Assembly: GCF_000218685.1 (NCBI RefSeq)
Contig: NW_006763298.1
Location: forward strand, 1,126,049 to 1,190,048
Direction: 5' to 3'
DNA: 64,000 nt
Source: Serpula lacrymans var. lacrymans S7.9
Taxonomy: Eukaryota > Basidiomycota > Agaricomycetes > Boletales > Serpulaceae
Of this stretch, positions 24,824-36,705 are shown piece by piece; position 1 is the stretch's first letter, and every line of letters begins with the position of its first letter. The notes below the pieces were generated by a model. It had not been told where the DNA came from and searched no databases. It was given only the letters and a program-made list of their open reading frames with translations. Made by a program: the position numbers and the translations under genes.

Positions 24824-26828
24824 AAGCCCACACAAAAAAAGACGATCCTCTAGTCCACAGGACTAAGTAGGCGCAAAATAATCTCATCTTTGTACTTTTA
24901 GGGGGGGTGTTGGACAAAAAGCCTGAGGATGTATGTATCAGTTAAGTTGCTCTGGGACAAGGGTAGACACGGACGATCATGATAACTCATAGAATCGCAG
25001 CGTTAAAATTACTGACTTGGATTTCATGCTGTATGTAGATGCACTGATGTTAACGCGAACTAAGTTTGGGTTATTTGTAAGAAAGTAACTTGAATGGCGT
25101 ATGTACGGTTACGTATATTTACACACGTTGTCTTTCACCTTCACGTCAACTTGAATGGCGCTATGATGTCCTGTCAGTATAAACGCCAGTTTCGAGTTCG
25201 CCGCTTTGATTTGATTGCCCAAACCAATTTCTATTGCTGATCAGGATCTCCCATTACAACAATATGGTGCCAATTTCGAATTCGAAGGAAGTTCAAGTTG
25301 AAACGCGGAGTTGTTATGGATGGTGGGCGGCGTATCGCGGCCGACGAGCGCTGAATACTGAGTACTAAAGAAAGAAAGAAAGAAATAGGCAAGTACCACC
25401 ACCATGAAGCTATGCTATCAATAATTATCCATCGTGATCATCTTCATCCGGCGATACCAGCGAAGCGCTGCTGAACGTTCGTCATGCATGTGTTTATCTT
25501 CACATTGCAAAATCTTGATGGGCTGCTGCCACGAAACACAAATACTTGAGCGCTTGAGCGAGTAACTCGGGTTATCTTGCTGCGGTTTTCCCTGGATCCT
25601 AAATTGACCAGATTGCTTCTGTAATAGTTTTTATAGGATAAGGAAAGCATGACTTGGACGCTCAGCGCTCAGCGTTCACGTGTATATACACGTCACATCC
25701 CACTCTGAATTACGTGGTTCTCTTGTATCACAATTCAATCATATAATCTGACATTCTTTGTAAAGCCATTCTAGAAGTTGAGAAGTGAGACCTTCGCCGT
25801 TTCCAGTGGGCAGTGTCGATATCGGGGTTATCGTGATGGTGCTCGCGATTGAACACAGTGCTGGCACTGTTACGCCCTATAAGTATTTCTTGGCTAATCT
25901 TACACAATATCTAGACGCGGTGGCTGCTTTGAATAGCAGAAAAGAGCGAGCTTTTATCGGCCAATCCTATACTCGAATTACCAGTCGGAAAAACATAGGA
26001 TGCCCTTTTCCCAGGAACCGAGGGTACCGCCGGTGTCAAACCTCGATGACTACGGTACAATACTCTTTGACATGGGCGGACCTTCAAGCTCCAGATGCTT
26101 ACTTGTTCTACTCGGCTTAGAGACATTTATAACGCTCACAGCACCCTTTTTGTGTTCCTGATTGGGATCACTTGATAATTATCTGGACAGCCGTGAGGAG
26201 AACTGCCAAAAATTGTTCGCGGAAGATGATATTGCTTCCGGCATTCTTCTTGAATTTACTTCCGCGAGGACATGGAGTGCATGGGAGCACCTGTAACCAG
26301 CTGTAGCCTCCCATGGCGCGTTGTTTTCTGTCAAGGCATGCTTGATATATCGTGTTGTCTCTTGTTATTCTCGGCTCTTTGTCGACAGCGATGCATCTTT
26401 GGATGGACCTCGCTGCTATCTAAGGATAAATTCTGATGTGTGTTCGATGAAACATACCGCTACTCCGTTTCATCTCTTCCTTTATCTCTCCCACTGCCTG
26501 CCATTTGAGATCCATATCCATTAGGCAGACTACCCAATCATGAACAACGAGATCTTCATAAATACTCTATTATGATGGTTATCATGTGGTTTCCATAATG
26601 AATACCGTGACGAGATCATGCGATGTAGCAACCGCTCGAAGCCGTCGCATCCACAGAGAATTGATATTCTCCGAGTGGTCTCGGCCGTATGATATGAATC
26701 TCCCCGACCGGGACTAACGAACATAAAAGCCGCAGGATCATCTCGCGCTTTGTCCTTTTGGCTCTTTTCAGATACACCAGCGACGTTGCAGGCTTATTGC
26801 ATTTTTAACTGGTACAGATTTTAGCATA
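24824..26828. other. 2-kb intergenic stretch
   Basis: Downstream of URA2 and upstream of the SLATT gene. A GGGGGGG run lies at about 24900. ACTTGAATGGCG occurs twice, near 25089 and 25149. A plus-strand frame at 25785-26120 and a few shorter ones have no recognisable content. The last few hundred bases are presumably the SLATT promoter. Confidence 0.5.
25367..25385. repeat. (AAAG)n microsatellite
   Basis: Four full AAAG units and a partial fifth, uninterrupted. Confidence 0.9.
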
Positions 26829-28086
26829 ATGGAACATGAATCAAACCTTCCCGCCCTGCCCACCGGCGTTCAAAATAGTCAGTCCAACCGTCATGGTCAG
26901 GAGGATGTGTCTCGACACGGAGAACCTACCTTGACGATAACTCAGCCTTTGGACACAGGCGCTGTGTATAGCACGCCAGATGCCCAAGCACGCCCACAAT
27001 CATCCTCGACAGGAAAATATCTATCTGACTCGGCCGAAGACCACTCACCAGCATCGGCTCTTCACCCTTCAAATAACGTCTTTAGCGATGATCACAATGT
27101 GAATCGCCATCTATCTGGTGTAGCTTCGCTTCCACCACCTGCAAGAAGTAGAGATGGACATAATGGTATACGTGGGCCAGGACGACGAGCAACGATGGGA
27201 GCAGCACCTGGCCTAGATTGGATAGTGCCAGTAGAGGAAACCACGAAAACGCATGTCACGGTGAGAAGCAACATTTCGCCGGTTATCTGGCTCTTCATCT
27301 CATGATATTCCGTATATCAGCCCCGACGTACTTTGCATGAGCGCATACAGCCGACTCTTGAAGTCGCAGTGACAGAGCGAGACAAGTATGCCAAGAAAGG
27401 TAAGGCACATCATACCTGATGGATTCTCTCTGCCAATGCTAATGCTAATACGCATTACTTCACCCCTTCCATCTTTTCATGGTGCTTCGTATGACGTTAT
27501 CAGCGATGTGGACAGGTTATGCTCTCAACGCGGCAATTGGCTTGCAGGTTCTTCTCGGAGCGCTCACCACCGCCATTTCAGCGGCCACCACTGGCAGGCA
27601 GGCAAGTATTCCGATAGCGCCATCACACATGATCTGTTGCTTATTAGAGTATCGGGTAGACTTCGATCGCTACCTCGATTCTCGGTCAGCTGGCTTCTAT
27701 TTTATCCCATTTTCATTTTACTGACATATAGACGCTTTTTTGCCCTGTTATCAAACTTTTTTTTGTGACTTGTAGGCGGCCTCTCTACTCTTGTCGCCTC
27801 GTATCTTGCACGCGCGCGGGGCTCCAATGAACCAGAACTGTCTATAACGCGTGTAAAAGACCTAGAACAATTCATTCGAGATTGTAAGGCGTTCCAGATG
27901 GATCATGGGCATATGTATGGCGATGAAAAAAATGGACTCGATCGACGCTTGGAAGACTTACGACGAAGGTTTGAAGAATTATTAGGGAATGCTAACGGGT
28001 GAGCTATGTTATCTCTTTTGTCTTCAAAGTACCTCTCGCTCAACGCAATAATGTTCAGAGAGAGACGATTATCGCCTCCCGTATAG
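26829..28086 (+). CDS. Fungal SLATT-domain two-TM protein
   Basis: Six exons (26829-27260, 27321-27399, 27504-27601, 27660-27684, 27776-27998, 28059-28086) give 294 residues. The first 140 are low-complexity, Ser/Pro/His-rich. A basic helix follows (ERIQPTLEVAVTERDKYAKKA), then two hydrophobic segments (GYALNAAIGLQVLLGALTT and ILGGLSTLVASYLARARG). Last is a charged helical tail with ITRVKDLEQFIRDC and LDRRLEDLRRRFEELLG. This matches my knowledge of the fungal branch of SLATT, named in bacteria as a membrane effector partnered with SMODS nucleotidyltransferases and SLOG sensors. The fungal role is unknown. Exon 4 is only 25 nt and follows a GC-AG intron; without it the conserved TSIATSILGG would be lost. 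If the last intron is not removed, the protein would end at a stop at 28000. Confidence 0.85.
27602..27659 (+). other. GC-AG intron in the SLATT gene
   Basis: Donor GCAAGT follows the CAG of GRQ; acceptor GGGTAG. Only this choice joins GRQ to TSIATSILG in frame. Length 58 nt, normal for this gene set. Confidence 0.8.
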
Positions 28087-28578
28087 TATACCCGATTATG
28101 ATCATTTAAGCCGAGCGTTCCACTCAAACGCTTCATAAAAATTACCGCAGAACGAACTCTTAGACATAACCTCCCTCGCATGATATATTATAGCACGCAG
28201 TTTTTTCTTTTTACATCTTGGTCGCATTAGCTCTTTCACGGCTTTACGGTTTCCACTTTGCAGTTATTTTACTCTAGTATGAACTTGATGATGACCCCAT
28301 CTCTGGGGAATGTTTTGCAGTAATGACATCTGTTTTTTTTTTGTTATGATATTTGCCTCACCAGCGCTCAGCACTGAGTACATGGGCACATGCAGGTATA
28401 TAGTTACATTCAATGGGCGTGTAGGCATCACATGCCGTTTACATGCAATCACGTGATTCTCGCTTTTAAACGTTCCCACGTTCGTTTAGTTTGATCTCTA
28501 CCACCGAGGGCTCATATAAAGATTGAGTGACAGTTGAGGTGAAACTGTCTTTGAACGGCCCCAAGTCCCTGATCCACA
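28087..28578. other. Intergenic region, NC2-alpha promoter
   Basis: 492 bp without a gene. It contains T-rich runs near 28200 and 28328 and a TATA-like CATATAAAG near 28513, about 65 bp before the next start codon. Confidence 0.5.
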
Positions 28579-29392
28579 ATGAAGACCAAGAATAAGCAAA
28601 CAAAGTTCCCAGTGGTGAGCTCTTTCTGCATTGCAGTTATGCAGAACATACATCGTGACTCTTGCGCTTTATCTCATGAAATTGCTGTGAAACTCTGAAA
28701 CACTACTCAAGGCGCGGATAAAAAAGATCATGCAGAAAGACGAGGAAGTGGGGAAAGTTGCGCAGGCGACTCCTGTAGTTATCTGTATGTGAACGTGCAG
28801 CTTCTTATATCCCCACGGTGGTGTTGATTTTTCACTCCTGGGCTAACACCGGTTTCTGCAGCAAAGGCACTGGAACTCTTTCTGGCCCTCATAATTGACG
28901 AAGCAAGCAAAGTGACGCTGGAAAGAGGGGCAAAGAAGGTTGAAGCATATCATCTGTTGCGTATCTATCTTGTTTTCTGGCCTTGGGCGACACAACTCAA
29001 TCAGCTAGTTCAGTAAACATGCGGTCGACACTACGGAAATGCTGGATTTCTTAAAGGAAATCGTGGAGTCTGTCCCAGATCCATCTGCAGGTGGAACTAT
29101 CGATTTAGAAGCAGAGAGCTTGGAGAATGCAAAAAGAAAGAGGGGAAAGGGGAAGAAGAATGGAGCTCCAGCAGCGCCTGCTGGAGAAGGTACTACTAAG
29201 AAGCGTCGTAGAAAGAAAGCTGAAGTGGAAGCAGAGGCTGCTGCAGAGCCAGGGGCAGGGTCGGACCAAGAAGGAGATGGCGGTATGGATGAAGACGAGG
29301 AGGGTGATGGGTATGCAGGGGGTTCAGACTATCGACACGGAGATGATAGATGGCGAGAGGTGGACGACGACGCGCCATACGTACCACGGTGA
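28579..29392 (+). CDS. BUR6: NC2-alpha (DRAP1/Bur6), negative cofactor 2 subunit
   Basis: Four exons (28579-28614, 28712-28784, 28862-28955, 29014-29392) give 193 residues. NC2-alpha pairs with NC2-beta through histone folds and binds TBP on DNA, repressing or redirecting RNA polymerase II transcription in the nucleus. The histone fold is plain from residue 11: FPVARIKKIMQKDEEVGKV, ATPVVISKALELFL, EASKVTLERGAKKVEAYHL. After residue 90 the protein is a charged tail: a Lys/Arg block (RKRGKGKKNG, KKRRRKK) likely to be a nuclear localisation signal, then an Asp/Glu-rich stretch ending DDDAPYVPR. The third intron uses a weak GTTGCG donor. The gene converges on SLD5 with 196 bp between stops. Confidence 0.93.
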
Positions 29393-29588
29393 CCACTTGA
29401 AGATGAAGTATCTCAGAAAGGACCGTCAGCGACTAGATGTTGTAGATATTGTAAAGTACATTCGATGGACTTGGGTTATTTATCCCCCTCTGATCCGCCC
29501 AACTCGGGATCGTTTAACTTATTGGTTTCACTAGTGTACGATACTGCAGTTGAATGTTGTACGGATTACAGGCCAATCGATGTGTAGT

Positions 29589-30652
29589 TTACACCAATTC
29601 TGCTTCTCCTCTAGCGATTAGCTGTTCGACTATTGAGAAAGGTGTTAGCGAGATGTGACCTTTGGTCATTTCGAGCGCTGTTCCGCTGAAGTGGAGCAAA
29701 TACGGTAAATCGATAGTGTCGGAAGCTAATTGGCTCACTTACTCTGGCAATCGTACGGGAGGACAGTTTTGTATTGCATGCACAAAAACGGGACGAGATT
29801 TATCAGGTTCAGTGACTGAAAAATATCAAAGCTGAGCAACAATTCCCGGATATGAGGGGGGAAGGAACAGACCAATAGGAGGAACAAAGGGTGGATTATC
29901 GTCCAAAGTCTGCTGAGTATCTGGAAGACTTTGCAGAACGGAGGAGAAAAAGTGCTGGTCGGTCAGTCTAGCGAATCTGAGTGGAATTGGCTATGATCAG
30001 TGAACCGAGCACTATTCCACATTACAATGATCGAGCCACCTTCGAGCATGAGCTGTTTCGCTTTCAGATATTCGACTTGATACTCCAGGATTAGTCAGGA
30101 TGTAACGAGCATATTTCTCGATCTGGAGTGCTTAAGGTGTCAATGACGGGGGTACAGCTGGGGTACTGGATTCTGGGCGATTGACCTTGTAAAGTCTTGT
30201 TCGGAGGTATGATCTGACGATGAATTTGACGCGCTCAACTTCAGTCTGTGCGAGCATGATTCGAAAATGCTCTTCTTCCGAGGACGACGGGTCAGCGCGC
30301 AGGGTAAGCACCGTATCAGACTGTCGAAGGAGTGGTAAACCCATCCATTGCGTTAAGCTGATGCCCCTCTACCAGCAGTTCAAAAGAAGAACTCACCCAC
30401 CTGACTCCTGATATGGTCCAATAATCGCGAAAGCAACTCTTCTTGAGCAGGCAATATGTCGGGTGCGTGACGCTCGTTCATCCAATGTCGAATGAGCTGC
30501 TGCAGAGGGGTCGCATCGTCTTCTGGAAGTAGGGGAAGCGCATCTGCTATAGGGACATCTCTCGGTTCGTCGTCGTCGTCGTCTGGCGCATTGCGAAGGC
30601 GATCCTGGAAAGACTCGTCACCGAGTGAACTGAAGAAATTATAATCGGCCAT
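29589..30652 (-). CDS. SLD5: GINS complex subunit Sld5
   Basis: Six exons on the minus strand (30652-30401, 30320-30186, 30122-30040, 29976-29873, 29815-29743, 29685-29589) give 247 residues. Sld5 is one of four GINS subunits; with Cdc45 and MCM2-7 it forms the CMG replicative helicase. An acidic N-terminus (DDDDDEPRD) precedes the helical A-domain (LQQLIRHWMNERHAPDILP, ERVKFIVRSYLRTRLYKIEKY). The C-terminal B-domain runs from FVPPIVTEPDKSRPVFV to MTKGHISLTPFSIVEQLI. Length fits the family. All splice sites are GT-AG. Confidence 0.93.
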
Positions 30653-31088
30653 TTATGACTTGCGTTTAACATCAAAAGGCGCGTCGCGTCAGGTTCCACA
30701 CATAATCGCGCGTCGACCGGCCCTACACGAGCACATTCGAATGTCAAGTCTCATTACGAATTTTGTTATAGACCTCACAGGCTCAAAGCCAGAAATACAA
30801 GGTATATGAGAAGCGACGATATTCTCGTTCAGCAAATGTACAGATGGTTGGCGGTCATGAATAGTAACAAGCCCGCCGTGATCACACAATGTTATTCTGA
30901 TCCCTCGCCTCGATGGCGGATTTCGAGCAGATACAAGCATCATTGTGACTATATCATGTACATACAAAAAGTATGACAAGGTCATTCATTTAATACATGG
31001 CGAGGCAGCACGCTAACCTGGAAGCAAACCTTAAGTAGCTGTATTACATTTCCCAAGTCCCTGACAGCACTTACTTGGACACATACGC
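30653..31088. other. SLD5 upstream region
   Basis: 436 bp between the SLD5 start and the DAP1 stop, both genes on the minus strand. No coding content; it should hold the SLD5 promoter and the DAP1 3' end. Confidence 0.5.
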
Positions 31089-31850
31089 TCAAACGGCATC
31101 ATTCTCAACAAGCTTTCCACAGATAATATACTTGTTGGAGAAGTGATCTATCCAACCTATAAGACTGCTATTAGATGGCGAGTCAGAGAAAAACAATGAA
31201 TCAAAGCCGACCTTTCATGTTTTCGCTGCATTACAGATACCTGTTTAATCAGCGGAACAGAGGTGAGAGGTAGACTACATACACTTCATCTGACCTGAGG
31301 TCTTCAAGCTTGTCCAGGGGCTGGTCAACTGGAGTCAACATTTCTGTAGATAGACAAAGTTGTGGTATGGAAGTAGCAAAGAAGAACAAAACAACGCACC
31401 AAGGTCGAAAGATTGCTTTGCCATTCCTCTAGATGCATCTCTTCCGGCGAAGTTACCGTACATACCGTCTGAGAATACTATCTTAGAATTGTCAAATTGA
31501 GAGAATAAGCTGAAAAGCGCACTCGGTCCGTAGAAGCTCTTTCCTGACGTCACGTCGAAAACAATGCCATTGATAGCGAGCAAGATCCTTCCTCCGTCTT
31601 TACCGCTGAAAGGCTCGAGTGTTCGAGGAGTATAAGTCTTGAACAGAACTGTAGGAGGATGCGCCTTTGGCATCCATGAGTAACTATCTTTGAATTCTGT
31701 TGGAACGGTGGACGGAGTAGAAGTGGATGGAAATACGATTCTCTGGACAGAATAGAGAATATAAATGAGAAGAGAGGTGTTGACGGGGGTTCCAAAGTCC
31801 AATGTGAGAGCCATCTTCAATAATGGTGTGGTGGTGTTGTTCAAGTTCAT
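31089..31850 (-). CDS. DAP1: DAP1/PGRMC-type haem-binding membrane protein
   Basis: Five exons (31850-31523, 31468-31400, 31343-31283, 31225-31212, 31156-31089), 179 residues from the first ATG, or 167 from a second ATG at 31814 that may be the true start. A membrane helix near the N-terminus (NTSLLIYILYSVQRIVF) is followed by a cytochrome b5-like domain: LEPFSGKDGGRILLAINGIV, DVTSGKSFYGPNGMYGNFAG, RDASRGMAKQSFD. The Tyr residues around FYGP and MYGNF are those that bind haem in this family. Family members bind and support cytochrome P450 enzymes of sterol synthesis at the ER. Exon 4 is only 14 nt. Confidence 0.93.
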
Positions 31851-32276
31851 CGTGGGCTGCTATACCAGCGCTTATATTACACTGCTTGCGCCGTCCAGGC
31901 AGCGCCGTGCTTAGAAATGACCGGTTAGTAACCGGCATAATATGCGGCTTTTTCAGTCCATTCTTGTCGTGACCAGTGGCTGCAAGGTTCTATCTTTGCC
32001 TCTATCTTTGACGGTCTGAAGAGCTGTCCCAAGCCTTGTATGATCTTTCTAGCTCTCATAATGGTGATCTCGCAGACATAGTAAACCCCTACGCGTGCAG
32101 CTGAAAATATATGGGTCATGTTCAGGAGGTTGGGATACATCTTGTTCTCGTGATTCGTCCTCTGATCATCGTTTGCGGACCGACACTGACCGCCCCTCCC
32201 GGTCACCAGGACTTTTGAAGAAAAAGCGGGCACATAAAGTTGTGAGACATCCACCTGAACATGCAGGTGCGCGATT
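31851..32276. promoter_or_regulatory. Divergent intergenic promoter region (DAP1 / BNR_4)
   Basis: 426 bp separate the start codons of two oppositely transcribed genes. No clear TATA box is seen. This region must supply both promoters unless the 5' leaders extend further. Confidence 0.5.
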
Positions 32277-34284
32277 ATGCCTCCCTCTATCAAGTCTAGT
32301 GGTTTTTACTGTGTTTTTGCCTTATTTTTTGCCTTACTTTTCTGCTCGTCATACGCCTCAGGCTCGTCCAATGAAGTTCGCGTGTTGGACGTCACAACGT
32401 TGGGCTCGGATCCTCAGACTGTCAATAGGCTGAACGGTGAATCATTCCAGCAGGATGCTGTTACTACTTTCAATGGTGCGTCTTATGGCATCTTCTTGTG
32501 GAGTACGACCCTTAATGAATCCGAAGGCTACCAGTATGCTGTGTTTTGGGTGGCAGATACCGCCAATACTTCTGTCAGACACGCTTCTATCTCCCGGCGT
32601 TCCATTCAGCCGCAGAATGGTCCATGGGAAACGTTCACATTGACGGATTACAACCAGACAGAAGATGACGGACATGACATGTAAGGTGGCTTTGCTCCAC
32701 CCCTATGATCGCGCTTCATGCCTTTTCAGTATATGCCTAGGCATCTCTCACGGAGATGGAACACTGCATATCTCGTTTGACCAGCACGATAACCCCCTGA
32801 ATTATCGCATATCCACGCCAGGAGTTGCCACCAATCCCGCAGGGGTAACTTGGTCTCCCGACATTTTTGGACCTACCCTCGTGAGTGTCTTCCATAATAT
32901 ATCCATTTCAACTAATATTAACTCGTGCTCTCCACAAGGACTATCTCCCAGGGCTTGAATCTTTGGTCGATTCTGTCAATTTCATTAACATAACGTATCC
33001 TCGCTTTCTAGTGATTCCATCCTCGGCTGCGGGAAGTACGGGAGCTGATCTGCTGCTTGAAATGCGTGTGGGCCGTTCAGGCTTAGGCGATGATTGGTTA
33101 TATCGATATGTTCCCAACGAGGGTTGGGAATTAACGGGGAGGTATCTAGAGGTATGCTGCTTTGTCGCATTTCTCTCTCTTTCTTTGTTATTTATATTTT
33201 TCTAGGGAGTCAACAGTAAGCGATTAAAAATAAATTTATTATAAGGTATACGAACCAAATGAATTGCGTTCAGATAATGCTTACATCAACGGACTGGACT
33301 TTGATCCAAAGGGCAATTTGCAGGTAACATGGTTCGTTCTAGAGACTGGCTTTTTCATTTTTTGTTAGCTGATATGAGTTGGATTGTTTTCCACAGGACA
33401 TATCGAGATTATGTGAACGACACGGGTCAAGATGTTGCAGTCGAAGCAGGTCCTAATGGCCCAGGGAACGTGCGTACTTCATATCATGCGTATGAACTCC
33501 TCGGATACACACGACTTAGCCCCTCATGCAGAATCACGATATGAATTTCGTGTTCAGTCCTGACCTCGGTTTTACCTGGCAAAACAACTGGAATCAAACC
33601 ATTTGCAACACGACTGCGGAAGCTCCCGTCTTACCCATTTCTGCGGGCATCACGATTTTCACAATCCCTAAATACAGGTAACCTTCTAACTGCACGTCTT
33701 TTCCTATCGAGAACCATGTGAAGTTAAAAGTTCGCTTCTTCCGCAGTGGTATCTTGAACCAAGAAGCTCAGATAGTTGATAACGAGGGAAGGATGCATGT
33801 GCTCAACAGGGAGAATACGACGGGAAGCGAGCTGTGGTTTGTGGTTCTTCTTCTATGCATCATTGACTATTAACCAAACGCTCCATTGTTCTATTTTAGG
33901 TACCACTACTGGCGTAGCGTGGATACCTTTTGGACGCGAACTGCGTTTCCATTAGACATTCCGAGTGACTACAATATTACTGGCACGCCCACGTACATCG
34001 GAAAACGAGGCAAGCTCGTCGTGCTTCCTAATTCTCAGTCGTTATTGGCAATTCTACCCGATAACGCCCCAAATTCGACTGCATTAAGCATCCTGCGAAG
34101 CACCGCGGATGGCCACTTCGCGGATTGGACGACTGTATGGGAGGTTAGCAGTGGGTGTGTTGCGGAACCCCTATTTGATCGTTACCGGCTAAATGTGGCA
34201 AATGGTGGCGATGGCGTGTTAAGCTTGTACTTGGTGAATGGCACGGAGGTGCAAATATGGGACTTGGATGTTAACGGGCTGTAA
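32277..34284 (+). CDS. Secreted BNR_4-type beta-propeller protein
   Basis: About eight exons. The N-terminus has a strong signal peptide (GFYCVFALFFALLFCSSYASG). The body carries the hallmarks of the BNR_4 family of propellers: NGASYGIFLW, ISHGDGTLHISFDQHDNPLNYR, WSPDIFGPTL, FPRFLVIP-like PRFLVIPSS, NAYINGLDFDPKGNLQVTW, NHDMNFVFSPDLGFTWQNN and YHYWRS. There are many NxT/S sequons, as expected for an extracellular protein. Some BNR_4 proteins are polysaccharide lyases; a Fusarium member cleaves rhamnose-glucuronate linkages of gum arabic side chains. That activity is possible here but unproven. The stop at 34284 lies 95 bp from the stop of the convergent neighbour. Confidence 0.82.
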
Positions 34285-34379
34285 CACGACCAGAAATGTT
34301 TAGCAGCTAAATAAAACCTGTCAAGACTAGTTGATTATGTATTACAAAAGAGCATAAAAGGGTATATGTGTATATGCCA

Positions 34380-36705
34380 TTATTTGCCAGTGTAAAGTAC
34401 CTGTAAAAAGAATTCATGTGTTCGTCGAGTAACGCCCGCGTGGTCCATGTATTGTACAAAAGAGTCCCCATTGAGATATTGACATAGAATGGGAGGATTT
34501 TGCCCCTGTGAGGCAGGTTCAATTACAGCAGCTTGTAAGACTCTGCGCATGCCTCCATCGTGACTTCCACTCGCCTCGAGGAGCACTGGGCTATAATGAT
34601 TAGCATCCAGTTCGTTATCCAGCGGAAACTCTACCCATCGATATCGTCCCTTTCTCAACTCATAACACGAACATTGAACTGTTGAGCGTTTACTTGCAGC
34701 AGAGGCGCTGCTACTTTTTCGTCTCTTGACCTGGATCAAGTCATAAGCAACAGCAAAAACTCGAAATGAATCAATGGACTTACGTTGGACCCATGGCAGA
34801 GATTGGATACATGGAGAAAAATGGCATGCGCCCTATTACGGGTGTCCATACTGGCACGTTCTTCACGGGCCAAGGCCTCGGAACGTCGAATGAGCTCGTG
34901 GCAGCACTCAGGGTCCTTCTCAGCCACGCTGTGCACTTCCTGGATGGAAACTGTATCGCGAGATCTATTGCAAACGGCGAGCTGAGTATGACGTATACGT
35001 GGTAAAGTTAAAGTTGGACCAAGGGACACACACTCACCGAGTACCTGCTTCAATAAGCATCTGGCATAGTTCCATGCGCCGGTGGTGTGCGATAATGCGG
35101 AGGTTGTTATCTTGGCTGAAAGCATACCACTCTGCTTGGAAAGCAGACCAAAGGGGAAAGAAAGGCGAACCGAGGAGACAGGACGTGTTGGAGACAGAGG
35201 CTGAGATTTTGCTTTCGTGAACGGGTGAGAGACGTTTGGCTTCTTTGATGTAAGAAAGGGCTTGTGTCACAAACGTTAAACAGCCATTATCGCGGGTACG
35301 ATTAACCAGATAAGGTGCTCTGTGAACAGTCTTTTCGATGGCTCTTAGAAGACAGAGTAAGGGGCCGAAAACTAAGCCTATATCGGTCTTACTGATGTAC
35401 CAACAATAAGCTCAACGCCTTCCTCTGGAAACACCATGATCGTATGCTTACAATATATAAAAGGCAGTGGGTTCTAAAACCTGCCGTTGAATGCTTTCCC
35501 ATCCAAGAATATATATTACTTCATTGATACTTCTGAAGATATTCTGCAGTAAATGAACGACAACGAGGATGTCTAGATCATGACGCTCCTTGCAGGTGCG
35601 CAGCACCTGCCAACAGACTTTAACCGCTTTTGAGGTGACTAATAGCGGTAAAAGACCATCGGAGCTGCCGATTCTAAGAAGCCGGGAAGCTGCAACAAAA
35701 CGAGTATCAGGGTGCCTAAAACGAGATAGGTTATCTTTGTTAATTTAGATAACAGTCACCAAAATATTCACTTCATATAATTCAGTAGCAGTTTCAGGTC
35801 TTCGGTTAGTTGGTATGCTGGGTTGTCTCTCCAGATAATGCCGTAGCCACTCCTTTTCACGAGTCGTTGCCTGAATTCGCCCCAGTGTGTGTCGAGATGC
35901 TTAGTGAAAGCAAATGGTTCATCCTCCTTCAAAACCGGTAAAGCGTTCTTTAGGCGCCCAAGGAAGAGATCTACGTCTTGAGTAAGGCAAAGTGCCTTTG
36001 AGAACAAGCGGGCTTTTTCCGCAAAAGAGTCTAGCGCGTCTCCAAGACCTATTGTTAGGAACATGCTGAGGAAATCGGCATAGATGGCGACAAACGCAAG
36101 AATGTAACGCATGGTCGGATAAGCACTGGATAAAGTTTCTGATCTGCAAATGTAAAAACGGTGAATGATCAGTATACGGTATTCCTTTGTCTAATTGGGG
36201 TTTAAAAAAAGTTGCACCTGCCAACGTGAGATACGAGGAATTCGCAACCCAAGAGAAAGGGATAATGAGTCATAAGGGCTTTCCCGTAAGATTGACCGCA
36301 CTTTGAGCACCTATAGTTTCCGGAAGAGAGGATGAAATCCAAGAGGACATCTGGATCAGCAGATAAACACGATGCTCGGGAAGAGGTTGAGGATTCAGCC
36401 GATGGAGATGCGTCAGGGCTCACTGGCTGAGCACAAGGACACTGCGGACTGCCATCACGGGCTGGTAACATACGAACAACAGCGGTATTTACGTTGGCAC
36501 CACCGCTTAGATGTTCGCTTGCAGCATCCACCCATCGTTCTAGACGGCGGCCAGCTGAAGTCAACAATAAAGCAAGTGTTCTGCCAGGTCCAGGCTGGTT
36601 CGATACGGTCGAACTTGTGGCAGCTCTTGCCCAGCTTGCACGGTTCTCGGAACGGAATTGAGTAAGATTATGGGATTCAGAATCCGGATCTCGTGGTGGT
36701 ACCAT
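34380..36705 (-). CDS. Large orphan basidiomycete protein
   Basis: Minus strand, many exons; the first ATG giving a natural start is at 36705 and the stop is at 34380. The N-terminus is Ser/Pro-rich and polar, then a CxxC pair appears (RCSKCGQSYGKALMTHYPFLLGC). The middle reads as helical repeats (LAFVAIYADFLSMFLTIGLGDALDSF, LKNALPVLKEDEPFAF, FVAASRLLRIGSSDGLLPLLV, LVVVHLLQNIFRSI). The C-terminal exons have QMLIEAGTR, CCHELIRRSEALAREERA and a basic KRRKSSSASAASKR. The pattern suggests an alpha-helical scaffold, but I recognise no family and exon limits are approximate. Confidence 0.55.

Noticed and set aside
25785..26120. 111-codon plus-strand frame upstream of the SLATT gene
   Set aside because: No recognisable content and no conserved splice continuation; ATG and codon pattern look like chance.
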